From: Coix lacryma-jobi var. lacryma-jobi
Lineage: Eukaryota > Streptophyta > Magnoliopsida > Poales > Poaceae
DNA length: 64,000 nucleotides
Reading direction: 5' to 3'
Assembly: GCA_009763385.1 (NCBI GenBank)
Contig: CM019825.1
Location: 120,337,131 to 120,401,130 of the forward strand
In this document: one piece after another, positions 43,916-56,700 of the stretch
Position numbering within the stretch: position 1 is the stretch's first letter
Layout: every line of letters starts with the position of its first letter
Notes under the pieces: model-generated
What the model was told of the DNA's origin: nothing
What the model saw: the letters and a program-made list of their open reading frames with translations, nothing else
Databases searched by the model: none
Translations under genes and position numbers: made by a program

Positions 43916-46900
43916 TGTGACGGAACGACCCTAATCCCATGGCCCACGTGTCCCTGTCAACCTCTGACAGCCGAACCCATGTTCCATGTGATTAAGACCT
44001 GTTCGCCACCGGGCTACATCAGTGCCCAATGTCCGCAGGATCATCTCACAATTCGGTTACAACATTTCATACTTTTACAAATAACATCGGAATAAAGAGC
44101 GGAAGACTTAAATAACATTAGTTTTACAAACTGAGGTTTCAAATGAGGTAAGGAGTACGATTATTACAGACCATTGTTCGGGAAATTCAAGTAGACAACG
44201 TAGTGGAAACATTAACATAACGATACATGTAACACCCAGCCCGAGGGTGCACATTTACTCATCGGCCTCATCGGCCTCTTCCTGGACGAAGGTCACGCAA
44301 CAGGGTGCGAGACACATCGGGGTCTCAGGCATACCTGCAACATGGGTAACAAACCCTGAGTACTGGGGTACTCAACAAGACTTACCCGACTAAAGAAAAA
44401 GGGAGAAGACTCAGGAATGAGAGGCTTAGGGTAGTCAAGGTAAGGCTTAAGCAAGATCAAGTATTTTGCAGAAAAGCATTTTTGTAAACCTTATTTTATT
44501 TTTGAAAGATTCAGTATTCCTCAATTCTTCATCATTCATGATTCATTTTACATTTCAAAACATTCCTAGTTGAGAACCACTCTCCGTTGACAGTCAGTGG
44601 ACCAAGTCTCCATAACCGAGGAGCAACGTTAATCCGGATAAATAATACTCAGCTGAGGATCCCTATCCACACTGCATATGTAGCACCCAAGCTTGCATAT
44701 GCCAACTCGTCTACCACGATTCCTCCAAGATTGGGCCCGGTCCTACGCCACCCGGAAGTACAGTACACCACTCCAATTTTCCGCCAGCGACAAGTACCTC
44801 GGGACTCTAACCCAAGAGTACAGGTCCTGACACGTGGGTACATGCTACTTCCGCCATCTCTCCACTCCTAGTGCGCGGTTGTCGGTCCAATAAAGGATTC
44901 CTCGGAGCCAGAGCTTTCCGTAGTATGTGAATAGTTACAAGTCTTGACCAGCAGGCCCCCATACGGATGGTCCCTAATTTTCCAGCCAGAACTATACCTT
45001 GGTCATATCTCACCCAAGCGTAATAGTCCTGTCAGTTTTTCAACCATGTCCCGGTCGGTGTCAACTGTTGAGTCCCGGACTACAACATGACGGCACCGTA
45101 CGCTCGGACAACCTCTCCTCGCTATTAACTAGGTACGGATCAGATACCTAGCCAACAGCCGGGGAGTAAGACCAAAATTCCCATAAACATTCCTTAAGTG
45201 ATCACACTTTTAAAATTGGCATTTTATTGCAAAGTCTAATTCAATAAGCATTGCTAAGCATTTTTCAAATACTTTTGAAAAGCAGGTATCGGGTGTATCA
45301 GTGGTCAAGGTGGATAGTGCATCAATTAGGATAGCACACAACTCCTATAAACCTAATGCAATAATTTAACTCAAAAGCATTTAAGAAAATCATTTTATAA
45401 AATTCAAGGAAAGGGTTAAATGCACCGGGGCTTGCCTTGAAGAGCAAAGACAGCAGACTCGGGGTAGGTATAGGTGTTGGAGCTCGGGGTCGCCTCGGGA
45501 GTTGGTTCGTCAACAGCGGCCTCGACTCTGGTACCTTCTTCGTCAACTATACGGATGCAATGATGAATGCTCATGAGAATGATGATATGGGCTTATGGTG
45601 CAAGACAATTCCACTGAATCTAGATTACTCTTAGGCAAGGCATAACCGAAATCTAGGTTGAGCATAAAAGGTAACCATTTCTTTCTTAAGCATTATTGAT
45701 GTTAGGCCTTATTATAATTATCCTAAGTATTAACCAAACATATCATCACAGACATCATAGACCAAAGGGTAGGGGTCTATGAACATCAATCAATCCAAAG
45801 ATCACATCGTTAAACACTTATTACCAACCCTAATCCATCTTTTCTATTTTTCTTATTTTATTTAAAAGGTCATTTTATGAAGTTGCTTCAAAAATTACCA
45901 AATTAATCACATAAGTTCATTATGGTGTAGATAGATGGCAAAACAAATTTCATAATTTTTGGAGGTCATTAAGATTCTCAAATAAATCTAAACATTTAAT
46001 TAACAAATGGCACTATTCCTTAATTAGAATAAATGCTCAAAAATCAACTTGCTCCAAAAGACTTCAAAATTTTACCAGAGGTTCAGCATGTTATAACAAG
46101 GTCACAAAAATTTATCTCAAGATTTTTGGAGTTATAGATCACTCTCCAAAAATACCAAAACCTTCATTTTTCAATTAAAAGGGGAATTTTACATTTTCAA
46201 ATTCTTGCATAAAAGTCAAGTTTCATATTTTTATAAAATACTACACAGTGCAAGGAGCATACCATAATTTTCTCAGCATTTAAGGAACAATAGATTAATT
46301 CACACAAAAAAGAGAAAACAGAACACTATTCATAACTCTCCAAAAAGGAAAAGAGCACTGTGCTCCTTCTATGAAGGGCTCGGGCGAAACGGGCTCGGGC
46401 GAGACGGGCTCGGTCGAGACGGAAGCGACAGCTTCGTCCGAGGCCTGGCCCGGAGGCTCGGGCGAGACGGAGAAGTAAGCCTCCGTCCGAGGCCTGACTC
46501 GGGCGAAGCGGAGAGCATGCGCTCGCCGAGGCTTGGGCTCGGGCGAAGCGGAAAAACAAGCCTCCGTCCGAGGCGTGACTTGGAGGCTCGGGCGAAACGG
46601 AGTGGAAGCAGAGGCCGGAGGCTTCGGATGCTTACCACGGGTCGGAGGCAGGGCTCGAGGGTGAGGCTCGACACGTTCTCGAGGGTGAGGCTCGACACGT
46701 TCTCGAGGGAGGAGACGACCGCGGCGGCGCTCCGGCGATCCGGCGATCCTGCTCAACACACGAGACCGCAAGGGCCGGGTTAGAGTCGCACGGAACCGAG
46801 GAAGCTGACACAGGGGTCGGGAGAAGGTATCCGTGACCGGAGGGGAAGTATTTGACGAACCCGAGATCACCGGGGTTCCGTCGGAGTTTGGGAAGATGGG

Positions 46901-48037
46901 GTTACGCCGGGCAATCGGAGGCGGGGAAGGTGAAATTGGGGGGTGGGAAAGCTTCACGAGCTCTAGGCGGAGCTTTCGGGCTAGGTGGTTGAGCGGCGGG
47001 AGCTCCGGAGAGGTCTGGCCACGGTGGCGGAGGTGAGTGCGGAGGTCGGAGCTCCGGCGGGCTTATATAGCCGCGGCCAGGGGCCGGTAGAGAGCCCGAG
47101 GTGGGGTGGATAAGCTCGGCGGACGCGTGCGCTCTCGATTGCGCGCAGGCGGAGGATGGGCGTGCAGCCGGGGCTCGGGCGCAGACAGCGCCGGCGATGG
47201 CCACGCGGCGGCGACGCGCTGGAGCAGTAGGGGACGGGAGGGGGGGTCAACTGTGCGCGTGCGGGTGCGAAAAGATGTCGCGGGCGCGGGCGACAAGTCG
47301 GGGGCAGACGAGCGGCTGCCAAACGCGTGGCGCGCGCAACGCCGGAGGCTCGGCCACGGCCGGGGCCCCCTAGCTGTAGGTGGAAGATGAACAGGGCTAG
47401 GTCTTAGGGTTTGACTTTTGGCTGATCTCTGTATTTTGCAAATTACTTCCAAAACTTGAACTGGGCAACAAAAACTCAAAATACCAAAGTTGCTCAGAAA
47501 AACGAGATCTACAACTTTGTCAATATGAACATTTTCAAATTCCAAATAGTTTTTGAACTATATTCAAAAATAGAAAAAGGGACACTTTTCAAATTTGATT
47601 CAAATCAAAATTACTTTGGATTTCAAACTGAGACTTGAAAATTTGTAAATACCAAAGTTGTTCCTCTCGATCAGATTCACAACTTTGCTTTTTGAACCAA
47701 CTCAAAATTTTGACTTTTGAAAAAGTTATCAAAAAGGGAATAAATCCAGGATTTGGGATTTAGGGTTTTGCAAAAGGGAAAATCAAATCAAAACTGATTT
47801 TTGAACTTTGATCAATGCAGCAAACATCAGGGCACTAAATTTGAACAAGAATTAAATAGAGCTAGGCACAGAGGTGAAATTACCATTTCACCCTTATAGA
47901 GAGAATTGGGCTTTTAGGGTTTTTGAAAAGAGATTGCTACACAAGTGCTAAGCAACATAAATGCAAGGCAAGGATGATTAATGACTAATGATGATGATAT
48001 GTCAGGTTAATTACAGTTAAACACCAGAGGTGTTACA
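43916..48037 (-). repeat. Element E LTR2 (shared middle LTR)
   Basis: 4122 bp, about 11 substitutions from LTR1. Serves as 5' LTR of the left unit and 3' LTR of the right unit. TATATAA on the minus strand at 47063-47069. At several sites where LTR1 differs (for example CATCGTT and TTGCATAAAAG) it agrees with LTR3. Confidence 0.93.
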
Positions 48038-48053
48038 GCCTTCCCCCCTAAAA
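48038..48053 (-). other. Element E polypurine tract, right unit
   Basis: Identical to the tract at 38227, directly before the LTR start on the minus strand. Confidence 0.85.
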
Positions 48054-48107
48054 GAAATCTCGCCCCGAGATTCCACGTCTTAAGAAGGAAAAGGCAAAAC
48101 CTTACAT

Positions 48108-51100
48108 CTACAGAGATTCGAGAAAGTCGGGATAGTTCTTTGCTAAGAAGTCTTCGGATTCCCAGGTGGCTTCTTCTTCAGAGTGTTGGTTCCACTGGAT
48201 CTTGTACCATCTTGTGGTGGTTCTTCGGGTAACACGATCCTTGTGATCCAACACGCGAACTGGATACTCAGTGTATGACAGATCTGGTTCTAGTTCAACG
48301 CCTTCAACTTCAACCATATGTTCAGGTACTCGGAGACACTTCTTGAGTTGGGAGACATGAAACACATTATGAACTGCTGAAAGATGATCGGGCAAACTTA
48401 ACTTGTAAGCGACCTTGCCACAACGATCCAAAATCTCAAACGGACCAATGTAGCGGGGTGCTAACTTTCCTTTGACTCCAAAACGAGTGACTCCTTTAGT
48501 GGGTGAGACCTTCGGGTACACATAATCTCCAATCTGGAACTGCAGAGGTCGACGTTTCTTGTCAGCGTAACTTTTCTGTCGAGACTGTGCGATCTTCATG
48601 TTCTCTTGTATTTGCTTGACTTTCTCTTCCATATCCTTTACTAGGTCAACTCCAAAGAATTCCCTTTCTCCGGGTTCAGACCAACTGAGAGGTGTACGAC
48701 AACGGCGGCCGTACAGTGCTTCAAAGGGTGCCATTTTGATGCTCTCTTGATAACTGTTATTATAAGAGAATTCTGCCAAGGGCAAACACTGATCCCAAGT
48801 ATCTGCGAAGGTAAGCACACAGGCTCTCAACATATCTTCTAACACTTGGTTGACTCTCTCAGTCTGTCCATCAGTCTGCGGATGGTAAGCCGTGCTATAC
48901 AATAGCTTGGTTCCAAGTGAGGCATGGAACGCTTTCCAGAACTTAGCGACAAACTGAGTACCACGATCTGAGATGATGGTCTTGGGTATGCCATGGAGCT
49001 TCACTATGTTGTTCTTGTACAAGGTGGCATAAGTTGGGGCGGTATAACTTGTTTTGACCGGTAGGAAGTGAGCTTGCTTCGTGAGACGGTCCACTATCAC
49101 CCAAATGGAATCGAATCCCTTTTGAGTCTTGGGTAATCCATTGATAAAATCCATGCTGATATCCTCCCATTTCCAACCAGGTACTGACAAAGGTTGCAGC
49201 TCTCCTCCGGGCTTCATATGCACAGCCTTGACTTTCTGACATGTATCGCAACGAGCGACATGTCGAGCGATTTCGATCTTCATCTTTGTCCACCAGAATT
49301 TTTGCTTCAAGTCTTGGTACATTTTGTTGCTGCCAGGATGGATGGCAAATCTGGTTGAGTGTGCTTCATCAAGGATTATCTGTCTCAGCTCAGGTACCTT
49401 GGGAACTACCAGACGGTTCTTGAACCATACCACTCCTTCATCATCAATCCTGAAACAGTCAGCCTTTCCAACTTGAACCTTTTCGATGATGTGCTTGATT
49501 CCGGGGTTATCTTTCTGTGCAGCTATGATCTGTTCTCTGATAGAGGTTTCTACTCTGACATTGCCTAGACTTCCTTGTGGAACCATTTCAATACCCAGCT
49601 TCTCTAGTTCATAGCATAGGGAAGATTCATAGGATTTCATAACCAGGCAGTTACAGTATGACTTGCGACTGAGTGCATCGGCGACCACATTCGCCTTACC
49701 CGGATGGTAATGCACTTCAATATCATAGTCCTTGATTAACTCAAGCCATCTTCGCTGCCTCATGTTCAGCTCTTCTTGGGTGAAGATATACTTCAGGCTC
49801 TTGTGATCTGTGTACACATTGCAGGTACTGCCCAACAGATAATGACGCCATATCTTCAAGGCATGAACCACTGCTGCTAACTCAAGATCATGAGTTGGAT
49901 AATTTTCCTCATGTCGCTTAAGCTGCCGCGAGGCATAAGCGATCACTCTTCCTTCTTGCATCAACACGCAACCCAAACCAGTACCAGATGCATCACAGTA
50001 GACATCAAAGGGCTTCTCGACGTTCGGCTGAGCTAGCACTGGTGACGTGGTTAACAACTTCTTCAAAGTCTGAAAAGCTTGTTCACAAGCTGGTGACCAA
50101 AAGAACTTCACAGAATTCTTCAGCAACTCGGTGATAGGCTTGGCGATTCTGGAGAAATCTGGGATGAATCGACGATAATATCCAGCCATTCCCATAAAAC
50201 TGCGGACCTTGTGAACAGAGGTAGGTGGCTTCCAATCCAGGATATCTGACACTTTTCCGGGGTCGACTGACACACCTTCAGCGGATAGGACATGACCAAG
50301 AAACTGTATCTGATCTAACCAGAACTCACATTTACTGAACTTAGCATAGAGCTGATGGTCTCTGAGACGGGATAGAACGATACGAAGATGCTTGGCGTGA
50401 TCTTCAGGGGTTTTTGAGTAGACAAGGATGTCGTCAATGAACACGACCACGAATTTATCAAGCTCTGGCATGAACACAGAGTTCATGAGGTACATGAAAT
50501 GAGCAGGGGCATTGGTCAAACCGAAGGACATGACCAAGTACTCATATAGGCCGTATCTGGTGGTAAAAGCTGTTTTAGGAATATCTTCAGGACGAATCTT
50601 TATTTGGTGGTAGCCGGATCTGAGATCGATCTTGGAGAATACTTTGGCTCCAGCTAACTGGTCAAAGAGAAGATCAATACGAGGCAAGGGATATTTGTTT
50701 TTGATGGTGACCTCATTGAGTGGGCGATAATCAATGCACATTCTGAGAGTCTTGTCTTTCTTCTTTACAAAGATTGCAGGACAGCCCCAAGGAGACGAGC
50801 TTGGGCGAATGAAACCCTTGTCCAACAAATCTTGTAATTGGATTTTTAGTTCTGCCAACTCTCTGGGAGGCATTCGATAAGCTCTGCGGGATATAGGAGC
50901 AGTCCCGGGCTTTAGCTCTATGGCAAACTCAACGTCACGGTCAGGAGGTAGACCCGGTAAGTCTTCAGGAAAGACATCAGGGAACTCACAGACTACAGGG
51001 ATGTCTCGAATCCCTTGATCATAGGTAGCATTTAGCTGTGTAGTGGCTGGTTTTGAAGGCATAGGAAGTTGGAGAAGGAGTTTGGCGGTACTGTTAGGAA

Positions 51101-52565
51101 TATCCACTCTCACAACTCTATTCAAGATGTCGATCATGGCTTTATACTGACACATCCAATTCATGCCTAGGATGACATCTATCTCCTGATCATGAAGCAC
51201 TATCATGGTGGTGGGAAATACATGTTCCCCCAACCTTACTGGTATACTGCGAACCACCTCTTTGGTGATTATACGCCCTCCAGGCGACAAAATGCAAAAA
51301 CTTTCTTTCAACTCCTCAATTGATATGTCATGCTTAGAGACGAAGGTACGACTGATGAAAGAATGCGATGCACCAGAATCAAACAACACAACTGCAGGAT
51401 GATTGGCAACGGGAAACCTACCGATCATGACGGGCTCCCCTTCTGGAATATCGCTGACAGTGGTGTAGTAGACTTGCCCGTGCTTCTTGACGAACTTGCC
51501 CTTCTGCACTTGCTGCTGTGGAGCACGGTGTTGCTGCTGCTGTGGTCCTCCAGGACCCTTCTGAAAGTTCTGAGCAGGCTTCTTGGGCTTTGGGCACTCG
51601 CGAGACCAGTGGCCAAGTTGACCACAGTTGTAGCAGGGATGGTTATAGGCGGTTTGTGGGGTGGTGATACGAACACCTGGGGCGTTCGGCTGAGTGGCAC
51701 TTTGTTGGTTGGCGTTGTGGGTGGTAGCCGCGGTACGGACAACCACTTGCTGGTGAGGGTAAGGTGGACGGTTGTGGTGGTGACTAGGTTGATATATGAC
51801 CCTCTGGCGCTTGTGATTGCCAGAGTGGCTGCTAGATCCTGCTTTCTTCTTCTTCTTCTCCTCTTGGTACTGACGGTTACTCTCTTCAAAAGCAACTGCC
51901 CGGTCAACAGCCTCATGATAAGAACCGGTCAGGTTGTTTGACATGCTTCTGCGGATCTTAGGGTGCAATCCCCTAAGGAAACAATCTCTCTTCTTCTCAT
52001 CCGTGTTGACATATTCCGCTGCATACTGACTCAGATGGTTGAATTGACCCACATACTGCATCACTGTGGAGTCCTTCTGCTGCAGGGCTAGGAACTGATC
52101 AAGCTTCATCTTCATCAGACCTGATGGGATGTGGTGTGCACGGAAAGCGGTGCGGAACTCTTCCCAGGTCAACTCATGACCTTCAGGCTGGGCAGCCAAG
52201 AGGTTGGCATACCAAGCACTTGCTGGGCCACGAAGCTGCTGCGAAGCAAACCGGGGCTTCTGGATTTCAGTACATCGGATGAGACCAAACTTCTGCTCCA
52301 TGGTACAGAGCCAATCGTCAGCTTCGAGGGGTTCATCGGCTCTGGTGAAAACCGGTGGATGGGTTTCAGTGAAATCCACATAGGTGGTCTCTTGGTTGTG
52401 ACGACCACGGTGACCAACATTCTGCTGTCCTTGGTTCTGAGCCATCAGATTGGCAGCGGCGGCCAGGGCTGCAATGGCATCTGCTAGGGTAGCTGGGACA
52501 GGTGGAGGGTTTGGGATGTTGGCATCATCAGAACCTCCAGCTCCGGTACGGGTGTTCACAGGCAT
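48108..52565 (-). CDS. Element E gag-pol polyprotein, copy 2, intact, with chromodomain
   Basis: Same frame and domain order as copy 1, no stop or frameshift. Two residue differences: C132 (in the N-terminal gag region; R in copy 1) and P1396 (after integrase in GDYVY; L in copy 1). The Cys and Pro are likely the derived states because copy 1 fits the usual integrase C-terminal pattern better. Protease, RT, RNase H, integrase and chromodomain residues are unchanged. The P1396 change falls in a beta-strand-like segment and might weaken this copy. Confidence 0.95.
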   Translation of the reverse strand: MPVNTRTGAGGSDDANIPNPPPVPATLADAIAALAAAANLMAQNQGQQNVGHRGRHNQETTYVDFTETHPPVFTRADEPLEADDWLCTMEQKFGLIRCTEIQKPRFASQQLRGPASAWYANLLAAQPEGHELTWEEFRTAFRAHHIPSGLMKMKLDQFLALQQKDSTVMQYVGQFNHLSQYAAEYVNTDEKKRDCFLRGLHPKIRRSMSNNLTGSYHEAVDRAVAFEESNRQYQEEKKKKKAGSSSHSGNHKRQRVIYQPSHHHNRPPYPHQQVVVRTAATTHNANQQSATQPNAPGVRITTPQTAYNHPCYNCGQLGHWSRECPKPKKPAQNFQKGPGGPQQQQHRAPQQQVQKGKFVKKHGQVYYTTVSDIPEGEPVMIGRFPVANHPAVVLFDSGASHSFISRTFVSKHDISIEELKESFCILSPGGRIITKEVVRSIPVRLGEHVFPTTMIVLHDQEIDVILGMNWMCQYKAMIDILNRVVRVDIPNSTAKLLLQLPMPSKPATTQLNATYDQGIRDIPVVCEFPDVFPEDLPGLPPDRDVEFAIELKPGTAPISRRAYRMPPRELAELKIQLQDLLDKGFIRPSSSPWGCPAIFVKKKDKTLRMCIDYRPLNEVTIKNKYPLPRIDLLFDQLAGAKVFSKIDLRSGYHQIKIRPEDIPKTAFTTRYGLYEYLVMSFGLTNAPAHFMYLMNSVFMPELDKFVVVFIDDILVYSKTPEDHAKHLRIVLSRLRDHQLYAKFSKCEFWLDQIQFLGHVLSAEGVSVDPGKVSDILDWKPPTSVHKVRSFMGMAGYYRRFIPDFSRIAKPITELLKNSVKFFWSPACEQAFQTLKKLLTTSPVLAQPNVEKPFDVYCDASGTGLGCVLMQEGRVIAYASRQLKRHEENYPTHDLELAAVVHALKIWRHYLLGSTCNVYTDHKSLKYIFTQEELNMRQRRWLELIKDYDIEVHYHPGKANVVADALSRKSYCNCLVMKSYESSLCYELEKLGIEMVPQGSLGNVRVETSIREQIIAAQKDNPGIKHIIEKVQVGKADCFRIDDEGVVWFKNRLVVPKVPELRQIILDEAHSTRFAIHPGSNKMYQDLKQKFWWTKMKIEIARHVARCDTCQKVKAVHMKPGGELQPLSVPGWKWEDISMDFINGLPKTQKGFDSIWVIVDRLTKQAHFLPVKTSYTAPTYATLYKNNIVKLHGIPKTIISDRGTQFVAKFWKAFHASLGTKLLYSTAYHPQTDGQTERVNQVLEDMLRACVLTFADTWDQCLPLAEFSYNNSYQESIKMAPFEALYGRRCRTPLSWSEPGEREFFGVDLVKDMEEKVKQIQENMKIAQSRQKSYADKKRRPLQFQIGDYVYPKVSPTKGVTRFGVKGKLAPRYIGPFEILDRCGKVAYKLSLPDHLSAVHNVFHVSQLKKCLRVPEHMVEVEGVELEPDLSYTEYPVRVLDHKDRVTRRTTTRWYKIQWNQHSEEEATWESEDFLAKNYPDFLESL

Positions 52566-52796
52566 CTGTATAAGCAACTCGGAACTCAGCATATATGGAC
52601 AAAGGTTCTGAAACGACCGATTGATAGCTTCATTGATACAAAGATAGCTGGCTTGATAAAGATGACAACAGACTGATAAGGGAAAAGGGAAAAGATGCAA
52701 AAAGAAAGATACATGCCAGACTTGGCAACAGACAGACTAACGCCCCCAAACCTAAACTAAGGTTTTAGGTAAGCAGATGGTACAGACACAAGGAGT

Positions 52797-53405
52797 CTAG
52801 TCGTCATCGATGAAGATCAACTCTTCGTCATCATCATCATCCTCGATGATAAGCTCAGGCTCTTCCTCCTCATCTTCATCTTCAACGTGGACATCTTCAG
52901 CAGGTTCCACTTCCTCATTCTGATCGGGCTCGTGTTCCACTTCAGGTTCCTCCACGACTCCGTCTTCGGGGTCCTCAACAACTGGTGGAATCACGGGGTG
53001 AAGCTGGTTGTGCAGCTGGTGTACTTCCTCATGAAGCATATCATTGAACTGCTCGATCTGGGCGGTGTACTGCTGCAGTCCATGGAGCTGGGCTCTGGTG
53101 ACATCCTCTCGGATCCATGTTGCATCACGCTGCTGGATAGCGCGAACCACATTCTGGTTAGCTTCCTCAAGAGCGGCTCGTGCCTCGTAGAACTCCAGGC
53201 GGGAAAGGTAGAAGTCATGCTCCATGTTCTCTATCTCAGCCTTCAGATTCTTGATTTCCTCCTTCAGGTTCTTGCGGGTGCGGCGGGGAAAACGACGACC
53301 ATTGGAGGATTCTCCAGTCTCTTCTCCGGTGCGTGGCGCCAGCTGGTGACGCGGCACACCGTTCGGTCCAGTCGACTTGCGGGCGGTCAGCTTGATGCGA
53401 GGCAT
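52797..53405 (-). CDS. Element E extra ORF upstream of gag, copy 2: H3-tail-like protein
   Basis: Translation identical to copy 1 over all 202 residues: histone-H3-like N-terminus, basic segment, coiled coil and acidic C-terminal third with two hydrophobic-acidic motifs (LIIEDDDD and LIFIDDD). Same distance to gag-pol and PBS. Because it lies next to the rightmost 5' LTR, it would be the first ORF on a transcript of the whole array. Confidence 0.8.
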   Translation of the reverse strand: MPRIKLTARKSTGPNGVPRHQLAPRTGEETGESSNGRRFPRRTRKNLKEEIKNLKAEIENMEHDFYLSRLEFYEARAALEEANQNVVRAIQQRDATWIREDVTRAQLHGLQQYTAQIEQFNDMLHEEVHQLHNQLHPVIPPVVEDPEDGVVEEPEVEHEPDQNEEVEPAEDVHVEDEDEEEEPELIIEDDDDDEELIFIDDD

Positions 53406-53711
53406 ATCTGGACAAGAGGTTATAGATGAGAAAGGCTAGCAAGAAAAGGTATAGGTACACTATCCCAACGAACTCATTTATTTACTTAAGTGAATATGAC
53501 ATGATGCATGAATCGTTCCTACGGAACAAGGCAATGCAATACTTAACATATATAGGGCTTAAAACATGTTGTTCCACTAGCTAGTGTTGCCATAAGAGGG
53601 ACAAGATGAGAGAAGCAATTTGGACTCAAAATAGTCAAGTTTAAATTTTGTTTGGACTCAAAAGAACTTTTGAAGTTTTCGCAAAAGAACACTGCAACGT
53701 TAAAGTGAGAT

Positions 53712-53723
53712 GCTCTGATACCA
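53712..53723 (-). other. Element E primer-binding site, right unit
   Basis: TGGTATCAGAGC on the minus strand, next to LTR3, identical to the left unit. Confidence 0.9.
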
Positions 53724-53726
53724 CTC

Positions 53727-56700
53727 TGTGACGGAACGACCCTAATCCCATGGCCCACGTGTCCCTGTCAACCTCTGACAGCCGAACCCATGTTCCATGT
53801 GATTAAGACCTGTTCGCCACCGGGCTACATCAGTGCCCAATGTCCGCAGGATCATCTCACAATTCGGTTACAGCATTTCATACTTTTACAAATAACATCG
53901 GAATAAAGAGCGGAAGACTTAAATAACATTAGTTTTACAAACTGAGGTTTCAAATGAGGTAAGGAGTACGATTATTACAGACCATTGTTCGGGAAATTCA
54001 AGTAAGACATCGTAGTGGAAACATTAACATAACGATACATGTAACACCCAGCCCGAGGTGCACATTTACTCATCGGCACTCATCGCCTCTTCCTGGACGA
54101 AGGTCACGCAACAGGTGCGAGACACATCGGTTCTCGGCATACCTGCAACATGGGTAACAAACCCTGAGTACTGGGGTACTCACAAGACTTACCCGACTAA
54201 AGAAAAGGGAGAAGACTCAGGAATGAGAGGCTTAGGGTAGTCAAGGTAAGGCTTAAGCAAGATCAAGTATTTTGCAGAAAAGCATTTTGTAAACCTTATT
54301 TTAATTTTTTTGAAAGAGTCAGTATTCCTCAATTCTTCATCATTCATGATTCATTTTACATTTCAAAACATTCCTAGTTGAACCACTCTCCGTTGACAGT
54401 CAGTGGACCAAGTCTCCATAACCGAGGAGCCAACGTTAATCCGGTAAATAATACTCAGCTGAGGATCCCTATCCACACTGCATATGTACACCCAAGCTTG
54501 CATATGCCAATCGTCTACCACATTTCCTCCAAATTGGGCCGGTCCTACGCCACCCGGAAGTACAGTACACCACTCCAATTTTCCGCCACGACAAGTACCT
54601 CGGGACTCTAACCAAGAGTACAGGTCCTGACACGTGGGTACATGCTACTTCCGCCATCTCTCCACTCCTAGTGCGCGGTTGTCGGTCCAATAAAGGATTC
54701 CTCGGAGCCAGAGCTTTCCGTATATGTGAATAGTTAAGTCTTGACCAGCAGGCCCCCATACGGATGGTCCCTAATTTTCCAGGCCAGAACTATACCTTGG
54801 TCATATCTCACCCAAGCGTAATAGTCCTGTCAGTTTTTCAACCATGTCCCGGTCGGTGTCAACTGTTGAGTCCCGGACTACAACATGACGGCACCGTACG
54901 CTCGGACAACCTCTCCTCGCTATTAACTAGGTACGGATCAGATACCTAGCCAACAGCCGGGGAGTAAGACCAAAATTCCCATAAACATTCCTTAAGTGAT
55001 CACACTTTTAAAATTGGCATTTTATTGCAAAGTCTAATTCAATAGCATTGCTAAGCATTTTTTCAAATACTTTTGAAAAGCAGGTATCGGGTGTATCAGT
55101 GGTCAAGGTGGATAGTGCATCAATTAGGATAGCACACAACTCCTATAAACCTAATGCAATAATTTAACTCAAAAGCATTTAAGAAAATCATTTTATAAAA
55201 TTCAAGGAAGGGTTAAATGCACCGGGGCTTGCCTTGAAGAGCAAAGACAGCAGACTCGGGGTAGGTTAGGTGTTGGAGCTCGGGGTCGCCTCGGGAGTTG
55301 GTTCGTCAACAGCGGCCTCGACTCTGGTACCTTCTTCGTCAACTATACGGATGCAATGATGAATGCTCATGAGAATGATGATATGGGCTTATGGTGCAAG
55401 ACAATTCCACTGAATCTAGATTACTCTTAGGCAAGGCATACCGAAATCTAGGTTGAGCATAAAAGGTAACCATTTCTTTCTTAAGCATTATTGATGTTAG
55501 GCCTTATTATAATTATCCTAAGTATTAACCAAACATATCATCACAGACATCATAGACCAAAGGGTAGGGGTCTATGACATCAATCAATCCAAAGATCACA
55601 TCGTTAAACACTTATTACCAACCCTAATCCATCTTTTCTATTTTTCTTATTTTATTTAAAGGTCATTTTATGAAGTTGCTTCAAAAATTACCAAATTAAT
55701 CACATAAGTTCATTATGGTGTAGATAGATGGCAAAACAAATTTCATAATTTTTGGAGGTCATTAAGATTCTCAAATAAATCTAAACATTTAATTAACAAA
55801 TGGCACTATTCCTTAATTAGAATAAATGCTCAAAAATCAACTTGCTCCAAAAGACTTCAAAATTTTACCAGAGGTTCAGCATGTTATAACAAGGTCACAA
55901 AAATTTATCTCAAGATTTTGGGAGTTATAGATCACTCTCCAAAATACCAAAACCTTCATTTTTCAATTAAAAGGGAATTTTACATTTTCAAATTCTTGCA
56001 TAAAAGTCAAGTTTCATATTTTTATAAACTACACAGTGCAAGGAGCATACCATAATTTTCTCAGCATTTAAGGAACAATAGATTAATTCACACAAAAAAG
56101 AGAAAACAGAACACTATTCATAACTCTCCAAAAAGGAAAAGAGCACTGTGCTCCTTCTATGAAGGGCTCGGGCGAAACGGGCTCGGGCGAGACGGGCTCG
56201 GTCGAGACGGAAGCGACAGCTTCGTCCGAGGCCTGGCCCGGAGGCTCGGGCGAGACGGAAAGTAAGCCTCCGTCCGAGGCCTGACTCGGGCGAAGCGGAG
56301 AGCATGCGCTCGCCGAGGCTTGGGCTCGGGCGAAGCGGAAAAACAGCCTCCGTCCGAGGCGTGACTTGGAGGCTCGGGCGAAACGGAGTGGAAGCAGAGG
56401 CCGGAGGCTTCGGATGCTTACCACGGGTCGGAGGCAGGGCTCGAGGTGAGGCTCGACACGTTCTCGAGGGTGAGGCTCGACACGTTCTCGAGGGAGGAGA
56501 CGACCGCGGCGGCGCTCCGGCGATCCGGCGATCCTGCTCAACACACGAGACCGCAAGGCCGGGTTAGAGTCGCACGGAACCGAGGAAGCTGACACAGGGG
56601 TCGGGAGAAGGTATCCGTGACCGGAGGGGAAGTATTTGACGAACCCGAGATCACCGGGGTTCCGTCGGAGTTTGGGGAATGGGGTTACGCCGGGCAATCG